Source: an uncultured Rhodanobacter sp.
GTDB taxonomy: Bacteria; Pseudomonadota; Gammaproteobacteria; Xanthomonadales; Rhodanobacteraceae
DNA: 7,609 bases
Direction: 5' to 3'
Assembly (NCBI GenBank): GCA_937906285.1
Contig: CALCWL010000587.1
Coordinates: 1-7,609 of the forward strand
Of this stretch, positions 1 through 5,712 are shown in pieces. Under the pieces are notes generated by a model. That model saw only the letters and a list, made by a program, of their open reading frames with translations, was not told where the DNA came from and did no database searches. The position numbers and the translations under genes were made by a program. Each line of letters begins with the position of its first letter. The stretch's first letter is position 1.

Positions 1-990
1 GCGCTGGTGCTGGCGATCGAGCCCGAAGCGCGCATCAGCGAGCTGGCGCTGCGCGAGCAACTGGCGGCACGGGGCTATTTCGAAGCCGTCAACCTGTCGT
101 TTGTGGCGGCCGAGCTGCTCTCCAGCTGGGGCTTCGACGAACAGCGGGTGTCGCTGGCCAATCCGCTGTCGGCCGATCTGGCGGTGATGCGTCCTTCGCT
201 GCTGCCGGGCCTGGTCGAGGCCTTGCGGCACAACCGTGCACGCCAGCAGGGGCGCGTGCGCCTGTTCGAGGTGGCTCGGGTGTTCCGGCATGGCCCGGTC
301 GGGCGCGAGGAGCCCGGCATCCACGGCCTGACGCATTCGCAAGCCGGCGATGCGCCGATGGAGACCCCCAGCCTGGCTGTCGTGGCCAGCGGCAGCGCGC
401 ACGCCGAACAATGGGGCGAACCTTCGCGTGTGCTCGACTTCCACGATCTCAAGGGCGACCTGGATGCGCTGATCGCCTGGGGCGGCGAGCCGGAGCGCTG
501 GTCGGTCCACGCCGATGCACTGCCGTCCTGGCTGCATCCGGGCCGCGGCGCCCGGGTCGCCCGCGATGGCGAGACGGTCGGTTATGTCGGGGCTCTGCAT
601 CCCCGGCTGGCGCGGGAGCTCGATCTGGGCCCCGACGTGCATGTGCTGGAGGTGGCGCTGGAGCCGCTGCTGGCCCGCCGCCTGCCCCGGGCGACGGCGA
701 TTCCGCGCTTCCCGGCGGTGCGCCGCGATATCGCGATGGACTTGCCGGAAAGCGTCAGCTGGTCACGGATCGAACAAACCGTTCGCGCCACGCTGGGCGC
801 GCGGCTGCGGGAGCTGCGGTTGTTCGACCGTTACAGCGGCAAAGGCGTCGAAGCAGGCCGAAAGAGTCTCGCTATGGGCTTGATTTTGCAGGACGCTTCA
901 CGCACCCTTACAGATGACGACGCGGATCACTGGGTACGCGAAGCGGTGAACGCGTTGGAGCAGACATGCCAGGGGAAACTGCGAGGATGA
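1..990 (+). CDS. pheT: Phenylalanyl-tRNA synthetase beta subunit, 3' part (5' end outside window)
   Basis: PheT is the beta chain of the cytoplasmic alpha2-beta2 synthetase that charges tRNA-Phe with phenylalanine. The frame is open from base 1, so the gene enters from the left. About 329 C-terminal residues are visible, against roughly 790 for the usual protein. The first part reads as the catalytic-like B6/B7 module, with RGYFEAVNLSF, NPLSADLAVMRPSLLPGL and RQQGRVRLFEVARVF. From about base 700 to the stop lies the ferredoxin-fold anticodon-binding (FDX-ACB) domain, with FPAVRRDIAMDLPE, LFDRYSGKGVEAGRKSLA and LILQDASRTLTDDD, which matches the E. coli protein closely from memory. A GTG at base 7 is an internal codon, not the start. 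The stop TGA (988-990) lies one base before the ihfA start, as expected for the pheST-ihfA operon. Any attenuator or leader would be upstream of the window. Confidence 0.97.
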   Translation, partial: ALVLAIEPEARISELALREQLAARGYFEAVNLSFVAAELLSSWGFDEQRVSLANPLSADLAVMRPSLLPGLVEALRHNRARQQGRVRLFEVARVFRHGPVGREEPGIHGLTHSQAGDAPMETPSLAVVASGSAHAEQWGEPSRVLDFHDLKGDLDALIAWGGEPERWSVHADALPSWLHPGRGARVARDGETVGYVGALHPRLARELDLGPDVHVLEVALEPLLARRLPRATAIPRFPAVRRDIAMDLPESVSWSRIEQTVRATLGARLRELRLFDRYSGKGVEAGRKSLAMGLILQDASRTLTDDDADHWVREAVNALEQTCQGKLRG

Positions 991-991
991 G

Positions 992-1291
992 ATGGCGCTG
1001 ACCAAGGCGGAAATGGCCGAGCGGCTTTTCCTCGACGTGGGCCTCAACAAGCGTGAGGCCAAGGAATTCGTGGATGCCTACTTCGAGGTGGTGCGCGGCG
1101 CGCTGGAGAACGGCGAGCAGGTGAAGCTGTCCGGGTTCGGCAATTTCGACCTGCGCATGAAGAACCAGCGGCCGGGGCGCAACCCCAAGACTGGCGAGGA
1201 GATCCCGATCTCTGCGCGGCGGGTGGTGACGTTCCGACCGGGGCAGAAACTCAAGGTGAGAGTCGAAAGCTATGCTGGATCAAGGGAATAA
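992..1291 (+). CDS. ihfA: Integration host factor alpha subunit
   Basis: IHF-alpha pairs with IHF-beta to form a sequence-specific DNA-bending heterodimer of the nucleoid, used in recombination, replication and transcription control. The protein is 99 residues, normal for the family. The N-terminal helices (MALTKAEMAERLF, NKREAKEFVDAYFE) form the dimer core. KLSGFGNFDLR (45-55) leads into the beta arm, with RPGRNPKTGEEIPIS at 60-74. P65 is at the position of the proline that intercalates into DNA in E. coli IHF. The C-terminal FRPGQKLKVRVE is the usual helix. The start ATG follows the pheT stop by one base, and GAGG (983-986) gives a good ribosome-binding site five bases upstream, lying inside pheT. 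Translation is therefore probably coupled to pheT. The related HU protein is excluded by the alpha-type N-terminus and the pheT linkage. The last 20 bases overlap the next gene. Confidence 0.97.
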   Translation: MALTKAEMAERLFLDVGLNKREAKEFVDAYFEVVRGALENGEQVKLSGFGNFDLRMKNQRPGRNPKTGEEIPISARRVVTFRPGQKLKVRVESYAGSRE

Positions 1292-1628
1292 CACCGAACT
1301 GCCGGCCATCCCGGCCAAACGCTACTTCACCATCGGTGAAGTGGGCGAGCTGTGCGGTGTGAAGCCCCACGTGCTGCGATACTGGGAGCAGGAGTTTCCG
1401 GCCCTCAACCCGGTCAAGCGCCGCGGCAACCGCCGCTACTACCAGCGCCACGACGTGCTGATGATCCGTCAGATCCGTTCGTTGCTGTACGACGAGGGTT
1501 TCACCATCACCGGTGCGCGCGCCCGGCTGGAAGGTCCGCAGGCACGGCTGGAATCCAGCATGTCGCACCAGATCGTGCGCCAGGTGCGGATGGAGCTGGA
1601 GGAAGTGCTGACGTTGCTGCGCCGCTGA
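1272..1628 (+). CDS. Small MerR-family DNA-binding regulator downstream of ihfA
   Basis: This 118-residue protein has a MerR-type winged helix-turn-helix at about residues 18-86. YFTIGEVGELCGVKPHVLRY is the HTH, WEQEFPALNPVKRRGNRRYY is the wing, and DVLMIRQIRSLLYDEGFTITGARARL completes the domain. The remaining 30 residues look like a short helix for dimerisation (QIVRQVRMELEEVLTLL). There is no separate effector domain. The only cysteine is C28, inside the HTH, so a metal- or redox-sensing MerR mechanism is not supported. The ATG at 1272 overlaps ihfA by 20 bases, with AGGTGAG (1254-1260) as a plausible but distant ribosome-binding site, suggesting translational coupling. I recall the same gene order (pheT, ihfA, merR-like, tRNA-Pro) in Pseudomonas, so the linkage looks old. 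The DNA target and signal are unknown to me. Confidence 0.9.
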   Translation: MLDQGNNTELPAIPAKRYFTIGEVGELCGVKPHVLRYWEQEFPALNPVKRRGNRRYYQRHDVLMIRQIRSLLYDEGFTITGARARLEGPQARLESSMSHQIVRQVRMELEEVLTLLRR

Positions 1629-1661
1629 GCGACATCACGCTTCCGGCAGCGCACCACAAGC

Positions 1662-1670
1662 TGCTAGAAT
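1662..1670 (+). promoter_or_regulatory. Extended -10 promoter of tRNA-Pro
   Basis: TGCTAGAAT consists of a TGn extension followed by TAGAAT, five of six matches to the TATAAT consensus. It ends 11 bases before the mature tRNA 5' end, so transcription would start around 1677 with a leader of only a few bases. The -35 is poor: TTCCGG at 1641-1646, 18 bases upstream, is the best candidate. A good extended -10 can compensate. The stretch just after the -10 (CGCCG) is GC-rich, as in stringently controlled stable-RNA promoters, but that control is inference. Confidence 0.6.
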
Positions 1671-1681
1671 CGCCGTTTCGT

Positions 1682-1758
1682 CGGGGCGTAGCGCAGCCTG
1701 GTAGCGCATCTGCCTGGGGGGCAGAGGGTCGTCGGTTCGAATCCGGCCGCCCCGACCA
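1682..1758 (+). tRNA. tRNA-Pro (anticodon GGG), CCA encoded
   Basis: This 77-base cloverleaf folds with every stem paired. The acceptor is CGGGGCG (1682-1688) with CGCCCCG (1748-1754). The D stem is GCGC (1691-1694) with GCGC (1704-1707). The anticodon stem is TCTGC (1709-1713) with GCAGA (1721-1725). The T stem is GTCGG (1731-1735) with CCGGC (1743-1747), which includes one T-G pair. The seven-base anticodon loop is CTGGGGG, giving anticodon GGG at 1716-1718, with T33 before it and G37 after it. It reads CCC proline codons (and CCU by wobble). The T loop is TTCGAAT. The 5' terminal C, paired in the acceptor, and discriminator A1755 are typical of proline tRNAs, and CCA (1756-1758) is encoded. 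It stands alone, 53 bases after the MerR-type gene, with a strong terminator starting 10 bases downstream. Confidence 0.98.
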
Positions 1759-1767
1759 ATTGGCTTT

Positions 1768-1806
1768 GGACATGAAAAAGCGCCCGGTGGGCGCTTTTTC
1801 ATGTCC
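1768..1806. terminator. Bidirectional intrinsic terminator between tRNA-Pro and serA
   Basis: A perfect 18-bp hairpin: GGACATGAAAAAGCGCCC (1768-1785), loop GGT, then its exact complement at 1789-1806. On the + strand the GC core GCGCCC/GGGCGC is followed by TTTTT (1795-1799), ending the tRNA-Pro transcript and any operon readthrough. On the - strand the same core is followed by five T's (complement of 1775-1779), so it can also stop serA transcripts. The A-tract/core/T-tract layout is the classic form of a shared terminator for convergent genes. Confidence 0.93.
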
Positions 1807-1895
1807 GGGAATAGGGAATGGGAAATAGGGAATCGGAAGAGCCAAGCGGCAGCGCACCCGCTTCTCCGATTCCCTATTTCCCATTCCCTATTCCC
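1807..1895. repeat. 31-bp perfect inverted repeat made of GGGAATA-like heptamers
   Basis: Left arm 1807-1837 and right arm 1865-1895 are exact reverse complements over 31 bases, separated by 27 bases. Inside the spacer, AAGCGG (1844-1849) can pair with CCGCTT (1858-1863), extending the hairpin to an 8-base loop. Each arm is itself a run of 7-base units: GGGAATA, GGGAATG, GGAAATA, GGGAATC, then GGA. Four GGG runs per arm (1807, 1814, 1820 and 1828) with loops of 4, 3 and 5 bases satisfy the usual G-quadruplex pattern, on the + strand for the left arm and the - strand for the right arm. Similar G/A-T heptamer repeats are, as I recall, scattered between genes in Xanthomonas relatives. No transposase is nearby. 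The element begins at the base after the terminator and ends three bases before the serA stop. Confidence 0.9.
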
Positions 1896-1898
1896 CGC

Positions 1899-3131
1899 CT
1901 AATACAACACCCGGCTGCGCAACGTCCCCGGGATCGCCGCCAGCTTCGTCTTCAGCGCATTCGCCTGGGCCTCGTCGGCGCTGACGTCGATCACCACGTA
2001 GCCGACTTCGCTGTCGGTCTGCAGGAACTGGGCGTCGATGTTGAGGTTGCCGGCGGAGAACAGTTCGTTGATGCGCGACAGCGTGCCGGGCACGTTGCGG
2101 TGGATGTGCAGCAGGCGGCGGCTGTGCGGGTGTTCGGGCAGGGTGACTTCGGGGAAATTCACCGCCGACAGGGTCGAGCCGTTGTCGCTGTAGCGCACCA
2201 GCTTGCTGGCCACCTCGATGCCGATGTTGTCCTGCGCCTCCAGCGTGCTGCCGCCGACGTGCGGGGTCAGGATCACGTTGTCCATGCCCACCAGCGGCGA
2301 AACGAAAGCGTCGTCGTTGCCCTTGGGTTCGAGCGGAAACACGTCGACCGCGGCACCGGCCAGCCGTCCGTCGCGCAAGCCCGCGGCCAGTGCCTCGATG
2401 TCGACCACGCTGCCGCGCGAGGCGTTGATCAGCATGGCTCCGGCATGCATTTTCGCCAGCTGTTCGGCGCGGATCATCAGCTGCGTGGCCGGCGTCTCCG
2501 GCACGTGCAGGGTGACCACGTCCGAGCGTTCCAGCAGCTCGTCCAGGCTGGATACCGCGCGGGCATTGCCGAGCGCCAGCTTGGTTTCGATGTCGTGGAA
2601 GATCACCCGCATGCCCAGGCTCTCGGCGAGCACGCCGACCTGGGTGCCGATGTGGCCGTAACCCACGATACCCAGCACCTTGTCGCGGGTCTCGTAACTG
2701 CCGGTGGCCGATTTTGCCCAGCCGCCGCGGTGGCATTGCGCGTTCTTCTGCGGGATGCCGCGCAGCAGCATGATCGCCTCGGCGATCACCAGTTCGGCCA
2801 CGCTGCGGGTATTGGAGTAGGGCGCGTTGAACACCGGGATGCCCGCCAGGCGGGCGGCGCCCAGGTTCACCTGGTTGGTGCCGATGCAGAAGCAGCCCAC
2901 GGCGATCAGTCGCTTGGCCTGGGCCAGCACCTCGGCGGTGAGTTGCGTGCGCGAACGGATGCCGATGATGTGGGCTTCGCCGATGCGCGCCTTGAGTTCA
3001 TCCTCGGGCAGCGACTTGGCGTGCAACTCGACCTGGCTGTAGCCGGCCCGATGGAATACCTCCACCGCACTGGCACTGACCCCCTCCAGCAGCAATACCT
3101 TGATGTCCTGGCGTGGATAGGAGGTCTGCAT
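1899..3131 (-). CDS. serA: D-3-phosphoglycerate dehydrogenase, serine-regulated type
   Basis: SerA catalyses the first step of the phosphorylated serine pathway, NAD-dependent oxidation of 3-phosphoglycerate to 3-phosphohydroxypyruvate in the cytoplasm. The 410-residue protein has the same length as E. coli SerA and aligns with it end to end from memory. The Rossmann fold has GYGHIG (157-162) with acidic D180 for NAD. The catalytic residues are R239 (INASRG), E268 (FPLEP) and H291 (TPHVGGS). GCFCIGTNQV and NAPYSNTRSVAELV are family signatures. The C-terminal ACT domain (about 339-410) keeps H344, N346 and N364, the positions that bind inhibitory serine in E. coli, so feedback inhibition is expected. 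The start chosen is the ATG giving MQTSYPRQDIKVLLLEGV. The open frame runs 40 codons further upstream, but that extension has no family counterpart and overlaps the divergent promoter region. The ribosome-binding site is weak. The neighbouring divergent dehydrogenase probably consumes a SerA by-product. Confidence 0.97.
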   Translation of the reverse strand: MQTSYPRQDIKVLLLEGVSASAVEVFHRAGYSQVELHAKSLPEDELKARIGEAHIIGIRSRTQLTAEVLAQAKRLIAVGCFCIGTNQVNLGAARLAGIPVFNAPYSNTRSVAELVIAEAIMLLRGIPQKNAQCHRGGWAKSATGSYETRDKVLGIVGYGHIGTQVGVLAESLGMRVIFHDIETKLALGNARAVSSLDELLERSDVVTLHVPETPATQLMIRAEQLAKMHAGAMLINASRGSVVDIEALAAGLRDGRLAGAAVDVFPLEPKGNDDAFVSPLVGMDNVILTPHVGGSTLEAQDNIGIEVASKLVRYSDNGSTLSAVNFPEVTLPEHPHSRRLLHIHRNVPGTLSRINELFSAGNLNIDAQFLQTDSEVGYVVIDVSADEAQANALKTKLAAIPGTLRSRVLY

Positions 3132-3164
3132 CTTCGTGGTGTGTCCGGTGGCGGCGGTCGCTCC

Positions 3165-3193
3165 AGAGTAGGCGAGGAATTGCCGCACTGCAA
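3165..3193 (-). promoter_or_regulatory. Candidate serA promoter in the serA/D2HGDH divergent spacer
   Basis: On the - strand, TTGCAG (3193-3188) and TACTCT (3170-3165) are spaced by 17 bases and would start transcription about 27 bases before the serA ATG. Each hexamer matches consensus at only three positions, so this is a weak call made mainly from spacing and place. The 118-bp spacer (3132-3249) must hold promoters in both directions. For the + strand gene the best I see is a poor extended -10, TGCTACGGC at 3203-3211. I recognise no operator. Confidence 0.3.
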
Positions 3194-3238
3194 CACTGGA
3201 CGTGCTACGGCGTGGCTGGCAGTCTGTGCGGACACCCC

Positions 3239-3242
3239 GGAG
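3239..3242 (+). promoter_or_regulatory. Ribosome-binding site that fixes the D2HGDH-like start
   Basis: GGAG lies seven bases before the ATG at 3250. This supports that ATG over the in-frame ATG at 3202, which would add 16 arginine-rich residues with no family match and would lie inside the divergent promoter spacer. Confidence 0.6.
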
Positions 3243-3249
3243 CCGCCGC

Positions 3250-4641
3250 ATGTCCGATGACCGCCTCGCCGATCTGTCCCGTCGCCTGCCCGAACTGCGC
3301 GTGCTGACGGCCGCGGCCGACCTCGAACACTACGGTCGCGACTGGACCCGCCGCTGGGTACCGGCGCCGTTGGCGATTGCCTTGCCGGCATCGGTGGAGG
3401 AAGTGCAGGCGATCGTGCGCTGGGCCAACGAACAGGCGGTGGCGATCGTGCCCTCGGGTGGGCGTACCGGTTTGTCCGGCGGCGCGGTGGCGGCACACGG
3501 CGAGCTGGTACTCAGCCTGGAGCGGATGCAGCGCGTGCTTGGCTTCGATGCGGTCGATCGCACCCTCACCGTGCAGGCGGGGATGATCCTGCAGCACGTC
3601 CATGACGCGGCACGGCAGCATGGTCTGATCTATCCGGTCGATTTCGCGGCGCGCGGCTCGTGTTCGATCGGCGGCAACATCGCCACCAACGCCGGCGGCA
3701 TCCGGGTGATCCGCTATGGCAACACGCGCGAGTGGATCGCCGGGTTGAAGGTGGTCGCCGGCAACGGGGAGCTGCTCGAACTCAATCGCGGCCTGGTGAA
3801 GAACTCCAGCGGCTACGATTTTCGCCAGTTGCTGGTCGGCTCGGAAGGCACGCTGGGCATCGTGGTGGAAGCGACGCTGAAGCTCGCCGATCCGCCGCCG
3901 CCCTCGCAGGTGATGCTGCTGGCGCTGCCGGACATGGACGCGCTGATGCAGGTATTCGCGCTGTTCCGCGCGCGGCTGGAACTGCAGGCATTCGAATTCT
4001 TCACCGACCACGCGCTGCGCCACGTGCTGGCGCATGGTGCGCAGCGCGCCATCGACGGGGACCATCCGTACTACGTGGTCACCGAGTTCGACGCCGCCGA
4101 CGAACGACAGCAGGAAGCGGCGCTGGCCGTGTTCGAGCAGGCACTGGAGCAGGGTTGGGTCAGCGACGGCGTGATCGCGCAGAGCGAGGCGCAGGCTGCC
4201 GCGCTGTGGCGGCTGCGCGAAGGCATCACCGAGAGCCTGGCGCCGCGGCGGCCGTACAAGAACGACATCGCGGTGCGGGTCGGTGCGGTGCCGGCGTTCC
4301 TGCACGAGATGCAGGCCTTGCTGGCACGCGAGTATCCGCGGGCCGAAGTGATCTGGTTCGGCCACATCGGTGACGGCAACCTGCACATCAACGTGTTGCG
4401 GCCGGATGATCTTGCCGAGGCCGCGTTCATCGAACAGTGCGAACACGTCACCCGCCTGCTGGCGGACACGCTGGAGCGCCATGGCGGCAGCATCTCGGCG
4501 GAACACGGCATCGGCCTGGTCAAGCGCGCCTATCTGGGCAGCACGCGCGGCGCGGCGGAGATCGCCCTGATGCGCGGCGTGCGCAAGGTGTTCGATCCGC
4601 GCGGCGTGCTCAATCCGGGCAAGCTGTTCGCCGACGATTGA
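3250..4641 (+). CDS. FAD-linked oxidase, probable D-2-hydroxyglutarate dehydrogenase
   Basis: This 463-residue flavoprotein of the GlcD/D-lactate dehydrogenase superfamily probably oxidises D-2-hydroxyglutarate to 2-oxoglutarate and passes electrons to an electron-transfer flavoprotein or quinone. The PCMH-type FAD domain fills about residues 35-215, with VPSGGRTGLSGGAV (67-80), GSCSIGGNIATNAGG (136-150) and YDFRQLLVGSEGTLGI (189-204). The C-terminal FAD-oxidase domain (about 216-460) has LWRLREGITE, YKNDIAV, GHIGDGNLHIN and SAEHGIG. H372, H379, E418 and H419 match the metal-binding set, and R323, T327 and K337 the substrate contacts, as I recall them from human D2HGDH. There is no cysteine-rich Fe-S extension, so the large Dld/YdiJ type is excluded. 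Glycolate oxidase GlcD or a simple D-lactate dehydrogenase remain possible from sequence alone. The divergent serA neighbour tips the call. No signal peptide or membrane segment is visible. Confidence 0.85.
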   Translation: MSDDRLADLSRRLPELRVLTAAADLEHYGRDWTRRWVPAPLAIALPASVEEVQAIVRWANEQAVAIVPSGGRTGLSGGAVAAHGELVLSLERMQRVLGFDAVDRTLTVQAGMILQHVHDAARQHGLIYPVDFAARGSCSIGGNIATNAGGIRVIRYGNTREWIAGLKVVAGNGELLELNRGLVKNSSGYDFRQLLVGSEGTLGIVVEATLKLADPPPPSQVMLLALPDMDALMQVFALFRARLELQAFEFFTDHALRHVLAHGAQRAIDGDHPYYVVTEFDAADERQQEAALAVFEQALEQGWVSDGVIAQSEAQAAALWRLREGITESLAPRRPYKNDIAVRVGAVPAFLHEMQALLAREYPRAEVIWFGHIGDGNLHINVLRPDDLAEAAFIEQCEHVTRLLADTLERHGGSISAEHGIGLVKRAYLGSTRGAAEIALMRGVRKVFDPRGVLNPGKLFADD

Positions 4642-4661
4642 GGGCCCGCAAGCCGCGCCCG

Positions 4662-4670
4662 TGCTAGCCT
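4662..4670 (+). promoter_or_regulatory. Candidate extended -10 promoter for pip
   Basis: TGCTAGCCT (TGn plus TAGCCT) lies 33 bases before the pip ATG and shares its first six bases with the tRNA-Pro extended -10. I find no convincing -35 at the right distance. pip could instead be transcribed by readthrough from the dehydrogenase gene 62 bases upstream, since I see no terminator in between. Confidence 0.35.
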
Positions 4671-4703
4671 TGGCGGCTTGTCTGTGGATTCGAAGGAGTC
4701 GTC

Positions 4704-5663
4704 ATGCCGTCGTCGCCGCTGCGTTCCCTGTACCCCGAGATCGAGCCGTTCGACCGCGGCATGCTGCCGGTATCGCCGCTGCACACGCTGTACTACGAGC
4801 AGAGCGGCAACCCGCACGGCAAGCCGGTGGTGTTCCTGCACGGCGGCCCGGGCGGCGGCACCAATCCGAAGTGCCGGCGCTTCTTCGATCCGGCGATCTA
4901 TCGCATCGTGCTGTTCGACCAGCGCGGTTGCGGCCAGTCGACCCCGCATGCGGAGCTCACCGACAACACCACCTGGGACGTGGTCGCCGACATCGAGCGC
5001 GTGCGCGAGCACCTGGGTATCGACCGCTGGCAGGTGTTCGGCGGCTCGTGGGGTTCGACCCTGGCGCTGGCGTACGCGCAGACCCATCCGGAAAAGGTGA
5101 CGGAGCTGGTGCTGCGCGGCATTTTCATGCTGCGGCGGGAAGAACTGGAGTGGTTCTACCAGAAGGGTTGCGACGCGCTGTACCCGGACGCATGGGAGGC
5201 CTATCTCGCGGCGATTCCCGAGGTGGAGCGCGGCGATCTGATGAGCGCCTATCACCGCCGATTGACCAGCAGCGATCCCGCGGTGCGCAGCGCGGCGGCG
5301 CGCGCCTGGTCGGTGTGGGAAGGCGCGACCAGCTTCCTGTGGCAGGACAAGTCGCACATCGAATCGAGCGCCGCGGACGAGTTCGCGCTGGCCTTTGCCC
5401 GCATCGAATGCCATTACTTCGTCAACGGCGGTTTCTTCGAACACGGCGACCAGTTGCTGCGCAACGTGGATCGCATCCGCCATATTCCCGCCGTGATCGT
5501 GCAGGGACGCTACGACGTGGTGTGCCCGCTGCGCAGCGCGTGGGACCTGCACCGGGCCTGGCCGGAGGCCGATCTGCGCATCGTGCAGGACGCCGGCCAT
5601 TCGGCGTTCGAGCCGGGCATCCTGCACCAGTTGCTGGAGGCCACCGACCGCTTCGGTCGCTGA
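4704..5663 (+). CDS. pip: Proline iminopeptidase (alpha/beta hydrolase, peptidase S33)
   Basis: Pip removes N-terminal proline from peptides, probably in the cytoplasm since no signal peptide is visible. The 319-residue protein has the complete family pattern. HGGPGGG (46-52) forms the oxyanion region, followed by FDQRGCGQS (71-79). GGSWGS (113-118) holds the nucleophile S115. D271 (GRYDVVCP) and H299 (DAGHSAFEPG) complete the triad, at the same spacing as S110/D266/H294 recalled for the Xanthomonas campestris enzyme. E206 (VWEGATS) and E235 (RIECHYF) match the glutamates that hold the substrate amino group in the Serratia enzyme. The helical cap domain lies between about 140 and 240. AAGGAG (4693-4698), five bases before the ATG, is the best ribosome-binding site in the window and settles the start. 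A hairpin follows the stop. Its peptide-salvage role is not obviously tied to its neighbours. Confidence 0.96.
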   Translation: MPSSPLRSLYPEIEPFDRGMLPVSPLHTLYYEQSGNPHGKPVVFLHGGPGGGTNPKCRRFFDPAIYRIVLFDQRGCGQSTPHAELTDNTTWDVVADIERVREHLGIDRWQVFGGSWGSTLALAYAQTHPEKVTELVLRGIFMLRREELEWFYQKGCDALYPDAWEAYLAAIPEVERGDLMSAYHRRLTSSDPAVRSAAARAWSVWEGATSFLWQDKSHIESSAADEFALAFARIECHYFVNGGFFEHGDQLLRNVDRIRHIPAVIVQGRYDVVCPLRSAWDLHRAWPEADLRIVQDAGHSAFEPGILHQLLEATDRFGR

Positions 5664-5676
5664 GCCCGGTCAACAT

Positions 5677-5704
5677 GCGAAGGCCGCCAATCGGCGGCCT
5701 TCGC
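5677..5704. terminator. GC-rich hairpin between convergent pip and nuclease genes
   Basis: GCGAAGGCCGCC (5677-5688), loop AATC, then the exact complement at 5693-5704 form a 12-bp perfect stem. It sits 13 bases after the pip stop and 8 bases before the stop of the opposing gene, where a shared terminator is expected. Neither side carries a T run (GGTTGCG on the + side, ATGTTGACC on the - side). It may therefore terminate poorly, act with Rho, or mainly protect mRNA 3' ends. Confidence 0.65.
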
Positions 5705-5712
5705 GGTTGCGT

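Noticed and set aside
1507..1884. Small - strand open frame across the tRNA-Pro and repeat
   Set aside because: It runs through a functional tRNA, a terminator and an inverted repeat, so it cannot be a plausible gene. Part of its translation is just the reverse of the tRNA.
1807..1895. CRISPR array or insertion-sequence end
   Set aside because: There are no regularly spaced direct repeats with unique spacers and no transposase. The 7-base units are contiguous and form a single hairpin.
3141..3235. GTGTCCG (3141-3147) and CGGACAC (3229-3235) as possible operator half-sites in the divergent spacer
   Set aside because: Only seven bases match, and the 81-base separation is unlike a simple operator. 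This could easily occur by chance in GC-rich DNA.
3202..3249. Alternative upstream start of the D2HGDH-like protein
   Set aside because: It would add 16 mostly basic residues not seen in the family. The ATG at 3250 has a well-placed GGAG, and the spacer is needed for divergent promoters.
1818..3260. Open frame of 480 codons on the + strand across serA
   Set aside because: It is fully antisense to a clearly real serA, its sequence is low-complexity (rich in H, Q, R, V and A), and it starts inside the inverted repeat. Long antisense frames are expected at this GC content.
3205..4506. Open frame of 433 codons on the - strand across the D2HGDH-like gene
   Set aside because: The translation is rich in H, R and Q with no recognisable fold. 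It is the codon-mirrored shadow of a well-supported + strand gene.
4530..5627. Open frame of 365 codons on the - strand across pip
   Set aside because: It is antisense to pip, shows no domain signature, and is explained by GC-rich third positions in pip.
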